64,000 bases of DNA from Shewanella psychrophila (GCF_002005305.1 NZ_CP014782.1:806001-870000), one strand, 5' to 3'; positions 53,642-63,163 are shown, numbered from the stretch's first letter. Numbers and translations are program-made. Notes: generated by a model from the letters alone, not told the origin.

Positions 53642-54424
53642 TTATTTACCGTCATGTTTAGCGAGAAAGTCGATCACTATTCGATTGAAAATGGCGGGTT
53701 TTTGCGCATGGAGCCAATGACCCGTCCCTTCAATGGTTTTAGCCTGAACCTGAGGAAACTGACTTATGATGGCCTGTCTATGTTCTGCTGTGACATAATC
53801 TGAGTCGCCGGCACGTATAAATAGGGTGGGCTTTCTATATTGTAAAAATGCGTCGGCTTCGATGTCATTGTGCCAAGCGATTAAGTCTTTATAGCAAGAC
53901 TTTAGCCCTGCAAGGTTCATTTTCCAGTTAAAGCCTTCGTCGGTTCGCGATAGGTTTTTTAATAAAAACTGAGCCGTGCCTTCATCTAATCCGGCTGTTA
54001 AAAGCTGTTTGAGTGCATCAGAGCGACTTTTTAAGCCGATGAGATCGATATTTTCAAGCCCTGAAAAAACCTTCTCATGTCTTTCTTCATAACTGACCGG
54101 AGCGATATCTGCGGCAATTAGACTGGTCACTCTATTCGGATAACTTAGTGCCGTAGCCATGGCTACCTTGCCTCCCATGGAGTGGCCAAGAATATGCGCA
54201 GCCTCTATTTGTAAACTGTCCATAAGCTCAATGACGGCTTGCGCCAGCAAAGGGTAATCCATTTTTTGCCAATGGGGGCTGAGTCCATGGTTGGGTACAT
54301 CGATTCGCACCACTCTATGTCTCTCTTCCAGGTTCCTTCCCAGGCCCTTTAAATTATCAAGATTTCCGAAAAGGCCATGAATTAAGATCACAGCGGAACC
54401 TTGGCCAGAAGAGATATAATGCAT
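53642..54424 (-). CDS. ybfF: alpha/beta hydrolase YbfF
   Basis: About 260 residues of an esterase/thioesterase type hydrolase. The oxyanion region is LIHGLFGNLDNLKGL, the nucleophile Ser is in LGHSMGGKV, Asp lies in FIRAGDSDYV and His in GTGHWLHAQKP. The start MHYISSGQGSAVILIHG is chosen because AGGA is six bases before ATG 54424, matching the length of E. coli YbfF; upstream starts at 54490 and 54511 lack such a site. Divergent from seqA, as in E. coli. Confidence 0.88.
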   Translation of the reverse strand: MHYISSGQGSAVILIHGLFGNLDNLKGLGRNLEERHRVVRIDVPNHGLSPHWQKMDYPLLAQAVIELMDSLQIEAAHILGHSMGGKVAMATALSYPNRVTSLIAADIAPVSYEERHEKVFSGLENIDLIGLKSRSDALKQLLTAGLDEGTAQFLLKNLSRTDEGFNWKMNLAGLKSCYKDLIAWHNDIEADAFLQYRKPTLFIRAGDSDYVTAEHRQAIISQFPQVQAKTIEGTGHWLHAQKPAIFNRIVIDFLAKHDGK

Positions 54425-54713
54425 GCTTGATCCTGTAGACGGTTTGAAGAGTGCAGATTGTGCCTGCAAACGGGTTAATTTTACAATCATACTCGGATAA
54501 CGCGCTAACACTTGCCGTCTTTTTGAGCAAACTCGACATCTTTTTAGGATCTAATTACGATCTCTGTCAATTTTAGCCGTTTGGCACTTTATTATAAGCC
54601 ATGAGTTGGCATACACTTGCAGCAGGCAGTTGAACGTTGATTTAAACAAGAAAAGCAACAATGTTCAGTGCGGGCAGAAAATTAATTAATTTCACTTAAG
54701 GAAGATTAAGGTC

Positions 54714-55268
54714 ATGAAATATATCGAGGTCGATGAAGAGCTATATCGCCATATTGCCGGTAAGACAGAGCGTATTGGTGAGAGTGCTTCAGATATCCTG
54801 CGCCGCTTGCTTGGGCTAGATGTCGAGTCTATTAATCATGATATGCCCGAAACGATAAGCCATCCCGGAATGGAGTCGACTCAAGCTAAGCCTCAAACCG
54901 AGGTACTAGCTAGTCATAAGCCGGAAGTTAATAATGACTTCTCTCAGTGCATAGACACTGACGAACTTGCGGCACAGAAAGGGGCCGTGGGTCGCTTCCT
55001 ATTTATTTTAGAGGCTGTGTACCGCGCCGCACCAGAGCAGTTTTCTCAAGTGTTACAGATACAGGGGCGAGATAGACTCTATTTTGCGACATCAAAAGAA
55101 TCATTGCTTAAGGCCAGTAAATCGGCAAATCCAAAAGAGATAGGCCAAAGCGGCTTTTGGGTGACGACCAACAATAATACCGCCAAGAAGCGAAATATTC
55201 TGACCGAAGTCCTGCAGCAGTATGGCACGGTTGAAGCGCAAATTGAGGCGATTACTAATAATCTGTAA
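54714..55268 (+). CDS. seqA: replication-initiation negative modulator SeqA
   Basis: 184 residues. The N-terminal oligomerisation motif is MKYIEVDEELYRHIAGKT, with ESASDILRRLLGL after it, and the C-terminal DNA-binding domain has GRFLFILEAVYRAAPEQFSQ and IGQSGFWVTTNNNTAKK. SeqA binds hemimethylated GATC sites to delay re-initiation, so a Dam-methylating host is implied. It is followed by pgm, the order seen in E. coli. The 3' end is duplicated in the gap after it. Confidence 0.95.
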   Translation: MKYIEVDEELYRHIAGKTERIGESASDILRRLLGLDVESINHDMPETISHPGMESTQAKPQTEVLASHKPEVNNDFSQCIDTDELAAQKGAVGRFLFILEAVYRAAPEQFSQVLQIQGRDRLYFATSKESLLKASKSANPKEIGQSGFWVTTNNNTAKKRNILTEVLQQYGTVEAQIEAITNNL

Positions 55269-55391
55269 CCTTTCTCATTTATGTCATATTCTGACCTAAG
55301 TCTTGCAACAGTATGGCACGGTTGAAGTATACATTTAGGCGATTACAAATAATCTGTAGCCTATCGCATTAATGTCATAGGCCTGCAATAA
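55210..55391 (+). repeat. tandem duplicate of the seqA 3' end
   Basis: The last ~60 bases of seqA and about 30 bases of flank are repeated once, 91 bases downstream: CAGTATGGCACGGTTGAAG is at 55218 and again at 55309, and GATTACTAATAATCTGTA recurs as GATTACAAATAATCTGTA. The second copy has an in-frame stop and is a remnant. It resembles the duplicated nudL tail. Confidence 0.85.
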
Positions 55392-55461
55392 GCTGAAATC
55401 ATCTGAGTATGAATTCAGTTTTTTTTTACCCATCATTTATTCAACGCATAAGGATACGAGT

Positions 55462-57126
55462 TTGAGCATTCATGAGCGAGCAGGGCTGGTTGCAGAGCAA
55501 CAGGACTTAGTGAATATTCCCAAGTTGATGAGTCACTACTTCTGCATTAAGCCAGATATTAAATTGGATGAGCAGAAAGTCAGCTTCGGCACATCAGGTC
55601 ATCGTGGCAGCTCACTGAAGGGCAGTTTTAATCAAGCGCATATTTTGGCCATCACTCAAGCGGTTATCGATCACCGTAATGGAGCCGGAATAACTGGCCC
55701 CTTGTATCTTGGGATCGACACTCATGGATTGTCACAAGCCGCATTTATTACTGCTATCGAGGTTCTGGTGGCAAACGAGATTAATGTCATCATTCATCGA
55801 GATGATGGTTTTACGCCAACACCAGTAGTCTCTCACTCGATCATTCAAGCGAACAAACAGCTAGATGCACTTAAGCCTGCATTAGCCGACGGTCTTATTA
55901 TTACGCCTTCCCATAATCCCCCTCAAGATGGAGGCATCAAGTATAACCCGCCACATGGAGGCCCAGCGGAAGGTGAGATAACTAAATGGATAGAGCAAAA
56001 GGCTAACTATTATCTCGGCGATGGGCTCAAAGGGGTTAAACGCCTCGATTATGCTTATGCCATAGCGTCGCCGTTAGTGAAAGCTGAAGACTTGATTATG
56101 CCATACGTGGATGATTTAGATTCTGTTATCGATATGCAGGCCATCTCAGATTCGGGCATAAGCATCGGCGTCGATCCTCTGGGCGGTTCAGGTATTCATT
56201 ATTGGTCTAAGATTGCTAAGCGTTATGATGTAGACATCAGCCTAGTTAATACTCGAATCGATCCAAGTTTCAGTTTTATGCCACTGGATAAAGATGGAAA
56301 AATTCGCATGGACTGTTCCTCACCTTATGCCATGGCGGGTTTGTTAAAGCAGCAAGATAATTTTGATCTTTGTATCGGTAATGACCCTGATTATGACCGA
56401 CACGGTATCGTGTGTCCCGGTTCTGGGTTAATGAACCCCAATCACTTCTTGGCCGTGGCCATCGATTACCTAGTGACTCATAGGCCTAACTGGGCTGATA
56501 GTTTGATCATAGGTAAAACCTTAGTCTCTAGCGCCATGATTGACAAAGTCTGTGCTCAGCATGTTAAGCCACTGTGTGAAGTGCCTGTTGGATTTAAATG
56601 GTTCGTGGATGGTCTCGCCGATGCAAGTTTTGCATTTGGGGGAGAGGAGAGCGCCGGTGCGGCATTCTTGAGGCGTGATGGTACGACTTGGTGTACCGAT
56701 AAAGACGGCTTTATTCTCGCACTACTGGCTGCTGAAATACTTGCCGTAACAGGTCAGACGCCGGCTAAGAGATATCAAGAACTTGTGGCGTTACATGGCG
56801 AGAGTTTTTATAAGAGAGTCGACAGTCCGGTACAAGCCGATAAGAAGGCTAAGTTTGCCCAAGTCTTGAAGAATGATGTGAATACCCGAACCTTAGGCAC
56901 CGAAATTTTAGCGGGAGAGTCGATTTTAACTGTACTGACAAAGGCGCCAGGTAATAAGGCTGACATAGGTGGGATTAAGGTGATCACTGAAAATGCTTGG
57001 TTTGCGGCTCGCCCTTCAGGCACCGAAGCCCTGTTCAAAATCTACGGCGAAAGCTTTATCAGCCTGGCTCATCTGGAGCAAGTCATCGATGAGGCACAAG
57101 CCATGATCGATGCACTCCTGAGTTAA
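55462..57126 (+). CDS. pgm: phosphoglucomutase (alpha-D-glucose)
   Basis: 554 residues. The catalytic phospho-serine is Ser150 in LIITPSHNPPQDGGIKYNPP, the Mg site is in GNDPDYDRHG, the sugar-recognition loop in FGGEESAGAAFLRRDG, and RPSGTEALFKIYGESF is the phosphate-binding loop. It interconverts glucose 1- and 6-phosphate. The TTG start has AAGGA seven bases upstream. It follows seqA on the same strand with 193 bases between, holding the duplicated seqA tail. Confidence 0.97.
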   Translation: MSIHERAGLVAEQQDLVNIPKLMSHYFCIKPDIKLDEQKVSFGTSGHRGSSLKGSFNQAHILAITQAVIDHRNGAGITGPLYLGIDTHGLSQAAFITAIEVLVANEINVIIHRDDGFTPTPVVSHSIIQANKQLDALKPALADGLIITPSHNPPQDGGIKYNPPHGGPAEGEITKWIEQKANYYLGDGLKGVKRLDYAYAIASPLVKAEDLIMPYVDDLDSVIDMQAISDSGISIGVDPLGGSGIHYWSKIAKRYDVDISLVNTRIDPSFSFMPLDKDGKIRMDCSSPYAMAGLLKQQDNFDLCIGNDPDYDRHGIVCPGSGLMNPNHFLAVAIDYLVTHRPNWADSLIIGKTLVSSAMIDKVCAQHVKPLCEVPVGFKWFVDGLADASFAFGGEESAGAAFLRRDGTTWCTDKDGFILALLAAEILAVTGQTPAKRYQELVALHGESFYKRVDSPVQADKKAKFAQVLKNDVNTRTLGTEILAGESILTVLTKAPGNKADIGGIKVITENAWFAARPSGTEALFKIYGESFISLAHLEQVIDEAQAMIDALLS

Positions 57127-57153
57127 AAGGTGGGATTAACAGGCTCGTTGCTT

Positions 57154-57187
57154 GTTCCTAGTGCTTAAGTGCTTAAGTGCTAGGAAC
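57154..57187. terminator. hairpin between pgm and msrA
   Basis: GTTCCTAG (57154-57161) pairs with CTAGGAAC (57180-57187). The loop contains two copies of TGCTTAAG. It lies between converging genes; the T-run is poor. Confidence 0.5.
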
Positions 57188-57192
57188 TTATA

Positions 57193-57672
57193 TTAAAAAG
57201 AGATATGACAGCTAGGGAGATTGTTCTTTTCCAGGTAATTCTGGTGATATTCTTCGGCGCGATTAAATTCAAGTGCTGGGACTATTTCCGTGATTATCTG
57301 TCTTTCTCCCCATTTACCACTATTAACTAGCGTCTGTTTCGACTGCTCAGCAATCATTTTCTGTCGATTGTCGTGGAAAAAAATGGCGCTGCGATATTGA
57401 GAGCCTATGTCGCCCCCTTGTTGGTTGAGTGTCGTCGGGTTGTGGTTTTGCCAAAACACATCGAGCAAGTCTTGATAAGAGACTAAGGCTTCATCGTATT
57501 CCACCTGGACAACTTCGGCGTGCCCCGTTTGACCAGTTTTAACTTCCTTATAGCTGTTGGTCGCATTGTCACCACCCATATAGCCACAAGCCGTCAGCTT
57601 GACGCCTGCAATCTCATTGAAAAAATACTCAACGCCCCAAAAACACCCTGCACCAAATGTCGCAATTGCCAT
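57193..57672 (-). CDS. msrA: peptide methionine (S)-S-oxide reductase
   Basis: About 159 residues. It starts MAIATFGAGCFWGVEYFFNE with the catalytic Cys in GCFWG, followed by GYMGGDN, GQTGHAEVVQVEYD and EEYHQNYLEKNN. It reduces methionine-S-sulfoxide in oxidised proteins. ATG 57672 is chosen because AAGAGG lies just upstream; the frame stays open to 57789 but that extension has no family match. Converges with pgm. Confidence 0.95.
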   Translation of the reverse strand: MAIATFGAGCFWGVEYFFNEIAGVKLTACGYMGGDNATNSYKEVKTGQTGHAEVVQVEYDEALVSYQDLLDVFWQNHNPTTLNQQGGDIGSQYRSAIFFHDNRQKMIAEQSKQTLVNSGKWGERQIITEIVPALEFNRAEEYHQNYLEKNNLPSCHISF

Positions 57673-58005
57673 ATAGACCTCTTGAACTTGTATTAGATTA
57701 ACTATCGTTTGCATTGCTAGAGGCAATGCTGAACCATTTACTACCAGCAATTCACTTAGCGCGATTGACTCTAATAAATACCTATTCAAACGTCTGGATG
57801 GCTAGAAGTCTGTAGTTTGTACTTAATGGTTATCTTTTGCAATAGGTAAATAGGTATTATTTGATGCCCCGATAAATAGCTGACGTAGGGGTTAAGTGTT
57901 ATTATTCTAAGCAATAGATTTTTCGGAATAAAATTAAAGGATCTTGCATGAAATTGCGCCGTTTCGAGTTGCAATTCGCTTGTGAGAACAATTAAGGAGA
58001 ATTTT
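57673..58005. other. 333-base msrA-astE divergent region
   Basis: Holds the promoters of both divergent genes. I see no operator or coding frame that I can support; no arginine box was evident by eye. Confidence 0.45.
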
Positions 58006-59040
58006 GTGCTACAGGCGCTCATAAAGTCACAAGACTTTTTAAAATTTACTTTAGATAACCCACATCATATAGATGAAAGCGGTAGTTTTTCTATAGGCGA
58101 ACACACTCATGTAGAAGTGTGGGATACGGGAGTTATCGTATTTGAGCCAAAGCATGCAGAAGGAAAAGATATTGTCCTCTCTTGTGCGGTACACGGTAAC
58201 GAAACAGCCCCCATCGAGCTCTGTAATGACCTGATAAAGGACCTGCTACAGGAAAAGGTCATTACCAAGCAAAGAGTCTTGTTTTTGTTTGGTAATCCGC
58301 CAGCAATCATCAACGGCACCCGCTTTATCGAAGAAAACCTAAATCGTCTATTTAACGGTGCACACTCTGCGGGTGAGGGGCTGATTAACCCTGAGCGTAT
58401 TCGAGCGAAAAAACTCGAGTTTTACGTCGATAAGTTCTTTTCGGCGTCTAGTGCAACTGAGCAAAGAATTCATTACGATCTGCATACGGCCATTCGAGGT
58501 TCAAAACATGAAAAGTTCGCTATCTATCCTTATCGCCCCGGTCGCAAGTATAGCGCCGAGCAGATCATGTATCTTGAAGCTTGTGGCATAGATACAGTTT
58601 TGTTCCATCATGAACCGACCACCACCTTTAGCTATTATTCTTCAAAGAATTACCAAGCCGATGCATTTACCATAGAGCTAGGTAAAGTCTTGCCCTTTGG
58701 CCAGAATGACATGACACGTTTTATCGCCTTAAGAGAGATGTTGAATCGCTTGATCACCAATCAAGACTTAGAGTTGGCAAAATTCGATGTGAACAAGGTT
58801 CACCTTTATCAGGTTTGCCGTGCGATCAACAAAGGCTTCGATGATTTTGAATTTACCTTCGCCAATGATGTTGAAAATTTTACTGCTTTCCCTAAAGGTT
58901 ACATCTTAGCGAAAGAAGGTGGGATGAATATCAAGGTCGAGCATGAAGTCGAGGCCATCGTGTTCCCCAATGCTAAAGTACCGGTTGGACAGAGAACCGT
59001 TTTATGTCTAAAACCTGCCAGTACCGATAATATTGCTTAA
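58006..59040 (+). CDS. astE: succinylglutamate desuccinylase AstE
   Basis: About 344 residues of the M14-like zinc hydrolase family. The zinc site is HGNETAP plus the His of YDLHTAIRG; IELGKVLPFGQND and a C-terminal beta domain follow. It releases glutamate and succinate in the last step of the AST arginine catabolic pathway. GTG 58006 is preferred because AAGGAG is seven bases upstream; GTG 57982 is an alternative. The other ast genes are not next to it. Confidence 0.93.
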   Translation: MLQALIKSQDFLKFTLDNPHHIDESGSFSIGEHTHVEVWDTGVIVFEPKHAEGKDIVLSCAVHGNETAPIELCNDLIKDLLQEKVITKQRVLFLFGNPPAIINGTRFIEENLNRLFNGAHSAGEGLINPERIRAKKLEFYVDKFFSASSATEQRIHYDLHTAIRGSKHEKFAIYPYRPGRKYSAEQIMYLEACGIDTVLFHHEPTTTFSYYSSKNYQADAFTIELGKVLPFGQNDMTRFIALREMLNRLITNQDLELAKFDVNKVHLYQVCRAINKGFDDFEFTFANDVENFTAFPKGYILAKEGGMNIKVEHEVEAIVFPNAKVPVGQRTVLCLKPASTDNIA

Positions 59041-59145
59041 CCTTGGTCTGGAACGGGGTAAAATCTCCATTGCATGTAAAGCTAAACATACGCCATGAGT
59101 AACCGTTAGTTTTTATTTAGGTCTTTAGAACGGTTGATTGCAAGT

Positions 59146-59159
59146 TTACGTTAACGTAA
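59146..59159. promoter_or_regulatory. LiuR-like palindrome upstream of the bkd operon
   Basis: TTACGTTAACGTAA is a perfect 14-base palindrome about 90 bases before bkdA1. As I recall, the MerR-type regulator LiuR of branched-chain amino acid use binds an ACGT-N-ACGT-type palindrome like this in Shewanella. The name is from memory. Confidence 0.5.
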
Positions 59160-59249
59160 TGTCTTTCCCGCGTATTACAAGAATTGCTGATCCGCTCCAT
59201 GAGAGCGGGTCAACTCATAACAAAGCACTCAGCTGATAAGAGATATAGT

Positions 59250-60428
59250 ATGAGCAACGCAACAAGCGATAACGAGACTGTCCATCGTGTCAGTTTTCTC
59301 GACAGGGAATCAGTTAACATCCCTATTCTTAAAGTATTGCAAGCCGACGGAACCGTTTATGATAACGCTGTACTGCCTGCAATTGATGAAGTATTGGCTC
59401 ATCGAATCTATGATACTTGTGTGTTCACACGCGTCTTAGATGAACGTATGTTGGGTGCACAGAGGCAAGGTCGTATCAGCTTCTATATGACATGTACCGG
59501 TGAAGAGGCCTCTATCATAGGCAGCACGGCTTCTTTAGATGATGGTGATGTGATATTGGCGCAATATCGTGAGCATGCGGCTATTCGTTATCGTGGTTTT
59601 ACCACTGAGCAATTTATGAACCAATTGTTCAGTAATGAAAAAGATCTCGGTAAGGGCAGGCAGATGCCGATCCATTACGGCAGTGCTGAACTTAATTATC
59701 AAACAGTCTCGTCTCCCTTAGCCACACAGATCCCACAGGCAACAGGCGTAGGTTATAGCTTCAAGATGCAAGGAAAGCGTAACATCGCCATCTGTTATTT
59801 TGGTGAGGGCGCAGCGTCTGAAGGTGATTTCCATGCCGGTTTAAACATGGCTGCCGTAGTTAAATCACCCACCATCTTCTTCTGTCGTAACAATGGTTAC
59901 GCTATCTCGACGCCAACAAGTGAGCAGTTCTGTGGTAATGGTATTGCCAGCCGCGGCCCTGGTTACGGGATACATACAATTCGCGTCGACGGTAATGATA
60001 TGTTGGCGGTACTCGCTGCGACTCAGCAGGCCCGTGCCTATGCGGTAGAGAATAACGCACCTGTATTAATTGAAGCCATGACCTATCGTCTGGGTGCTCA
60101 CTCATCATCGGATGATCCATCGGGTTATCGTTCTAAAGATGAGGAAGCTAAGTGGCAACAGCATGATCCCGTTAAGCGCTTTAAGTTATGGATGATCAAT
60201 AAGGGCTGGTTAACCGAGAAGCAAGATGCTGAAATGTACGAGAAATATCGTAAAGAGGTCCTTGCAGAGTTAAAAGTAGCAGAGAAGCTGCCTATGGCTA
60301 TGCTTGATACCTTAATTGAAGACGTATATGACACGCCGACCCCTCGTCTTCAACAACAGTTAAAAGACCTTAAGAAACATCTTAAGAAATACCCGGATTC
60401 CTATCCAAATAGTAAAGGGAGACTCTAA
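59250..60428 (+). CDS. bkdA1: branched-chain 2-oxoacid dehydrogenase E1 alpha
   Basis: About 392 residues. The thiamine diphosphate motif is FGEGAASEGDFHAGLNMAA through FFCRNNGYAIST, and the phosphorylation-loop region is GAHSSSDDPSGYR. QAQRQGRISFY-like (GAQRQGRISFYMTCTGEEA) is typical of the BCKDH alpha chain. With the E1 beta chain it decarboxylates 2-oxoacids of valine, leucine and isoleucine. ATG 59250 is chosen because AAGAGA lies just upstream; ATG 59184 is less likely. It is three bases before bkdA2. Confidence 0.94.
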   Translation: MSNATSDNETVHRVSFLDRESVNIPILKVLQADGTVYDNAVLPAIDEVLAHRIYDTCVFTRVLDERMLGAQRQGRISFYMTCTGEEASIIGSTASLDDGDVILAQYREHAAIRYRGFTTEQFMNQLFSNEKDLGKGRQMPIHYGSAELNYQTVSSPLATQIPQATGVGYSFKMQGKRNIAICYFGEGAASEGDFHAGLNMAAVVKSPTIFFCRNNGYAISTPTSEQFCGNGIASRGPGYGIHTIRVDGNDMLAVLAATQQARAYAVENNAPVLIEAMTYRLGAHSSSDDPSGYRSKDEEAKWQQHDPVKRFKLWMINKGWLTEKQDAEMYEKYRKEVLAELKVAEKLPMAMLDTLIEDVYDTPTPRLQQQLKDLKKHLKKYPDSYPNSKGRL

Positions 60429-60431
60429 GTC

Positions 60432-61409
60432 GTGGCTGAGATTAATATGTTACAAGCCATCAATGATGCGCTATCCATTGCTCTGGAATCTAATGAAAAA
60501 TCGATTCTGTTCGGTGAAGATGTGGGACATTTTGGTGGTGTATTTAGAGCAACCTCGGGTCTGCAAGCAAAATTTGGTCGTGATCGTTGTTTCAACACCC
60601 CTCTGACCGAACAAGGCATCGCGGGTTTTGCCAATGGTTTAGCTTCTAACGGTATGGTCGCCATTGCTGAGATCCAGTTTGCCGATTACATTTTTCCTGC
60701 CATTGATCAGATAGTCAATGAAACCGCTAAGTTCAGATATAGAAGTGGTAATGAGTTTAATGTCGGCGGTGTGACCTTCAGGACACCTTATGGTGGAGGC
60801 ATCGCTGGCGGTCATTATCACTCTCAATCACCTGAAGCTTATTTCACCCAGACCGCCGGTCTCAAGGTGGTAGTGCCTCGTAATGCCTATCAGGCAAAAG
60901 GCCTGTTATTGGCGTCGATTCGCGACAAAAATCCAGTGATCTTCTTCGAGCCTAAGCGTCTTTATCGCGCCAATATTGCCGAAGTGCCCGATGAAGACTA
61001 TGAGATTGAGCTCGGTAAGGCTGAAGTCGTCAGACAAGGCACTGATATCACCTTATTGGCTTGGGGCGCGCAGATGGAAATCATCGAAAATGCTGCAGAC
61101 ATGGCGGCTAAGAAAGGGATCTCATGTGAGATCATCGATCTAAGAACTTTAGCTCCCTGGGATGCTGAAACCGTTGCGACTTCTGTAAAAAAGACTGGCC
61201 GCCTACTTATTAACCATGAAGCTCCACTAACTGGTGGTTTCGCCGGTGAGATATCAGCGACGATACAAGAGGAGTGTTTCCTTCATCTCGAATCGCCAAT
61301 CGCCAGAGTCTGTGGTTTGGATACGCCTTATCCTTTGATCCACGAAAAAGAATATATGCCTGACGCGCTTAAGACATTCGAAGCGATTAAAGCAACGGTT
61401 AATTTTTAG
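60432..61409 (+). CDS. bkdA2: branched-chain 2-oxoacid dehydrogenase E1 beta
   Basis: 325 residues, the usual length. FGEDVGHFGGVFRATSGLQ, FADYIFPAIDQIVNETAKFRYRS, VTFRTPYGGGIAGGHYHSQSPEA and LLAWGAQMEIIENAADMAAK are typical of the transketolase-like beta chain. The start is a GTG, three bases after the alpha gene, with AAGGGA further upstream. Second gene of the bkd operon. Confidence 0.94.
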   Translation: MAEINMLQAINDALSIALESNEKSILFGEDVGHFGGVFRATSGLQAKFGRDRCFNTPLTEQGIAGFANGLASNGMVAIAEIQFADYIFPAIDQIVNETAKFRYRSGNEFNVGGVTFRTPYGGGIAGGHYHSQSPEAYFTQTAGLKVVVPRNAYQAKGLLLASIRDKNPVIFFEPKRLYRANIAEVPDEDYEIELGKAEVVRQGTDITLLAWGAQMEIIENAADMAAKKGISCEIIDLRTLAPWDAETVATSVKKTGRLLINHEAPLTGGFAGEISATIQEECFLHLESPIARVCGLDTPYPLIHEKEYMPDALKTFEAIKATVNF

Positions 61410-61418
61410 GAGCCTGGC

Positions 61419-63029
61419 ATGATTAAAGAATTTATTCTTCCCGATATCGGTGAAGGCGTTGTTGAGTGTGAACTCGTCGAGTGGTTGGTGAGTGAAGGTG
61501 ACATTGTCAGCGAAGATCAGCCCATAGCCGATGTTATGACTGACAAGGCCTTAGTACAAATCCCTGCTCCTCATGGTGGTGTCATCAAAAAACTTCACTA
61601 TGCCAAAGGTGAGATAGCAAAAGTGCATGCACCGCTTTATTCAGTTGATATCAGTGGTACGGAGCAATCTGATGTAAGTCAGCAGGCGGAGACTTCATCT
61701 GAAAAGCTAAATATTCACAAGTCCGATGAACATATTTCACTGCCAGAACCGGTTCAATCTAGTGCTCAGCTTCACATCGAAGAGTTTCTTCTGCCAGATA
61801 TAGGTGAAGGAATTGTCGAGTGTGAGCTGGTAGAGTGGCTGGTAAACGAAGGCGATATCGTGGCCGAAGATCAACCTATTGCCGATGTGATGACAGACAA
61901 GGCCTTGGTTCAAATTCCGGCTATTAAAGCAGGAAAAATCGTTAAGCTGCATTATCGTAAGGGTCAGCTTGCAAGAGTCCATGAGCCTTTGTTTGCAGTA
62001 GAAGTCGAGTCAGATGATGTTATCGATGCTGTACCTATAGTGGCAGTTGAAGCCGCTGGTGAAACTTTGAGTCAAGGTGTGATTGGCGAACCTGTGCCTC
62101 AAGGAAAAGCATTGGCGAGTCCTGCTGTTAGGCGCATGGCGAGAAGTTTAGATATCGATATTTCCACTGTTACAGGCTCTGGCAAAAATGGCCGGGTATA
62201 TAAAGAAGATATCCAGCGACATCAGTCTGGTATCAGCCTATCTTCAAATAACGTTGAGCCTGTCTCTGCGGCCCAGGAAGTGAGCTCCACAGCGACCAAC
62301 ACATCTCAGGTGTCAGTCCATAGTGAGAACAGGGTAGAGCCTATTCGCGGTGTTCAGGCTGTGATGGCTAAGATGATGACTGAGTCTGTATCGACCATTC
62401 CTCATTTCACTTACTGTGAAGAGATAGACTTGACCGAGTTAGTTAAGCTACGCGAGAGTATGAAGAAGAAGTATTCAAACGATGAGCTAAAACTCACTAT
62501 GATGCCATTCTTTATGAAGTCATTGTCACTGGCAATCAAACAGTTCCCTGTGATTAACAGTAAAGTGAATGCCGATTGCACCGAGTTGACCTATTTCAGC
62601 CGTCACAATATTGGCATGGCAGTAGACTCTAAAGTGGGTCTTCTCGTGCCTAATATTAAGGACGTGCAGGATAAGTCGATACTAGAGATTGCTACAGAAA
62701 TCACCCGTTTGACTAAGGCTGCCCGCAGTGGTCGTGTTAGTCCAGGGGATCTTAAAGAAGGCACAGTGTCTATTTCCAATATAGGCGCACTTGGCGGCAC
62801 AGTAGCTACGCCTATTATTAATAAGCCTGAAGTTGCGATTGTGGCCTTGGGTAAGATGCAGATATTGCCGAGATTCAACGCTAATGGTGAAGTCGAAGCA
62901 CGTAAAATTATGCAGATCAGCTGGTCTGGGGATCATAGAGTCATAGATGGCGGCACCATAGCCAGATTCTGTAACCTCTGGAAACTGTATCTAGAGCATC
63001 CCCAAGAGATGTTATTGGCTATGCAGTAG
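61419..63029 (+). CDS. bkdB: branched-chain 2-oxoacid dehydrogenase E2 with two lipoyl domains
   Basis: 536 residues. Two lipoyl domains lie at about 1-80 and 120-200, each with the lipoylated lysine in VMTDKALVQIPA. The E3-binding domain is at ASPAVRRMARSLDIDISTVTG (split: ASPAVRRMARSL, VTGSGKNGRVYKED), and the acyltransferase catalytic site is SWSGDHRVIDGG with its His and Asp. It carries the acyl group and transfers it to CoA. Two lipoyl domains are one more than the single one I remember in many BCKDH E2 proteins. Ten bases after bkdA2; a terminator follows. Confidence 0.94.
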   Translation: MIKEFILPDIGEGVVECELVEWLVSEGDIVSEDQPIADVMTDKALVQIPAPHGGVIKKLHYAKGEIAKVHAPLYSVDISGTEQSDVSQQAETSSEKLNIHKSDEHISLPEPVQSSAQLHIEEFLLPDIGEGIVECELVEWLVNEGDIVAEDQPIADVMTDKALVQIPAIKAGKIVKLHYRKGQLARVHEPLFAVEVESDDVIDAVPIVAVEAAGETLSQGVIGEPVPQGKALASPAVRRMARSLDIDISTVTGSGKNGRVYKEDIQRHQSGISLSSNNVEPVSAAQEVSSTATNTSQVSVHSENRVEPIRGVQAVMAKMMTESVSTIPHFTYCEEIDLTELVKLRESMKKKYSNDELKLTMMPFFMKSLSLAIKQFPVINSKVNADCTELTYFSRHNIGMAVDSKVGLLVPNIKDVQDKSILEIATEITRLTKAARSGRVSPGDLKEGTVSISNIGALGGTVATPIINKPEVAIVALGKMQILPRFNANGEVEARKIMQISWSGDHRVIDGGTIARFCNLWKLYLEHPQEMLLAMQ

Positions 63030-63053
63030 CTCACAATTGATAGTTTGTACAAT

Positions 63054-63080
63054 AAAAAGGGCGCATTTGCGCTCTTTTTT
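63054..63080 (+). terminator. terminator after bkdB
   Basis: AAAAAGGGCGCA pairs with TGCGCTCTTTTTT around TT, with an A/T-rich base, 25 bases after the bkdB stop. It is a typical intrinsic terminator. Confidence 0.75.
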
Positions 63081-63125
63081 ATGGCTTATAGCTTATTTTT
63101 AGTTAATTTTTCAATCATATTTACG

Positions 63126-63131
63126 TATAAT
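63126..63131 (+). promoter_or_regulatory. -10 element candidate for nadA
   Basis: TATAAT at 63126-63131 is a perfect -10 box 32 bases before the nadA start. No good -35 is seen 17 bases upstream, so the call is weak. Confidence 0.35.
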
Positions 63132-63163
63132 CCCGCTAATAAGAATTCCTCCTTGGTTTTAAG

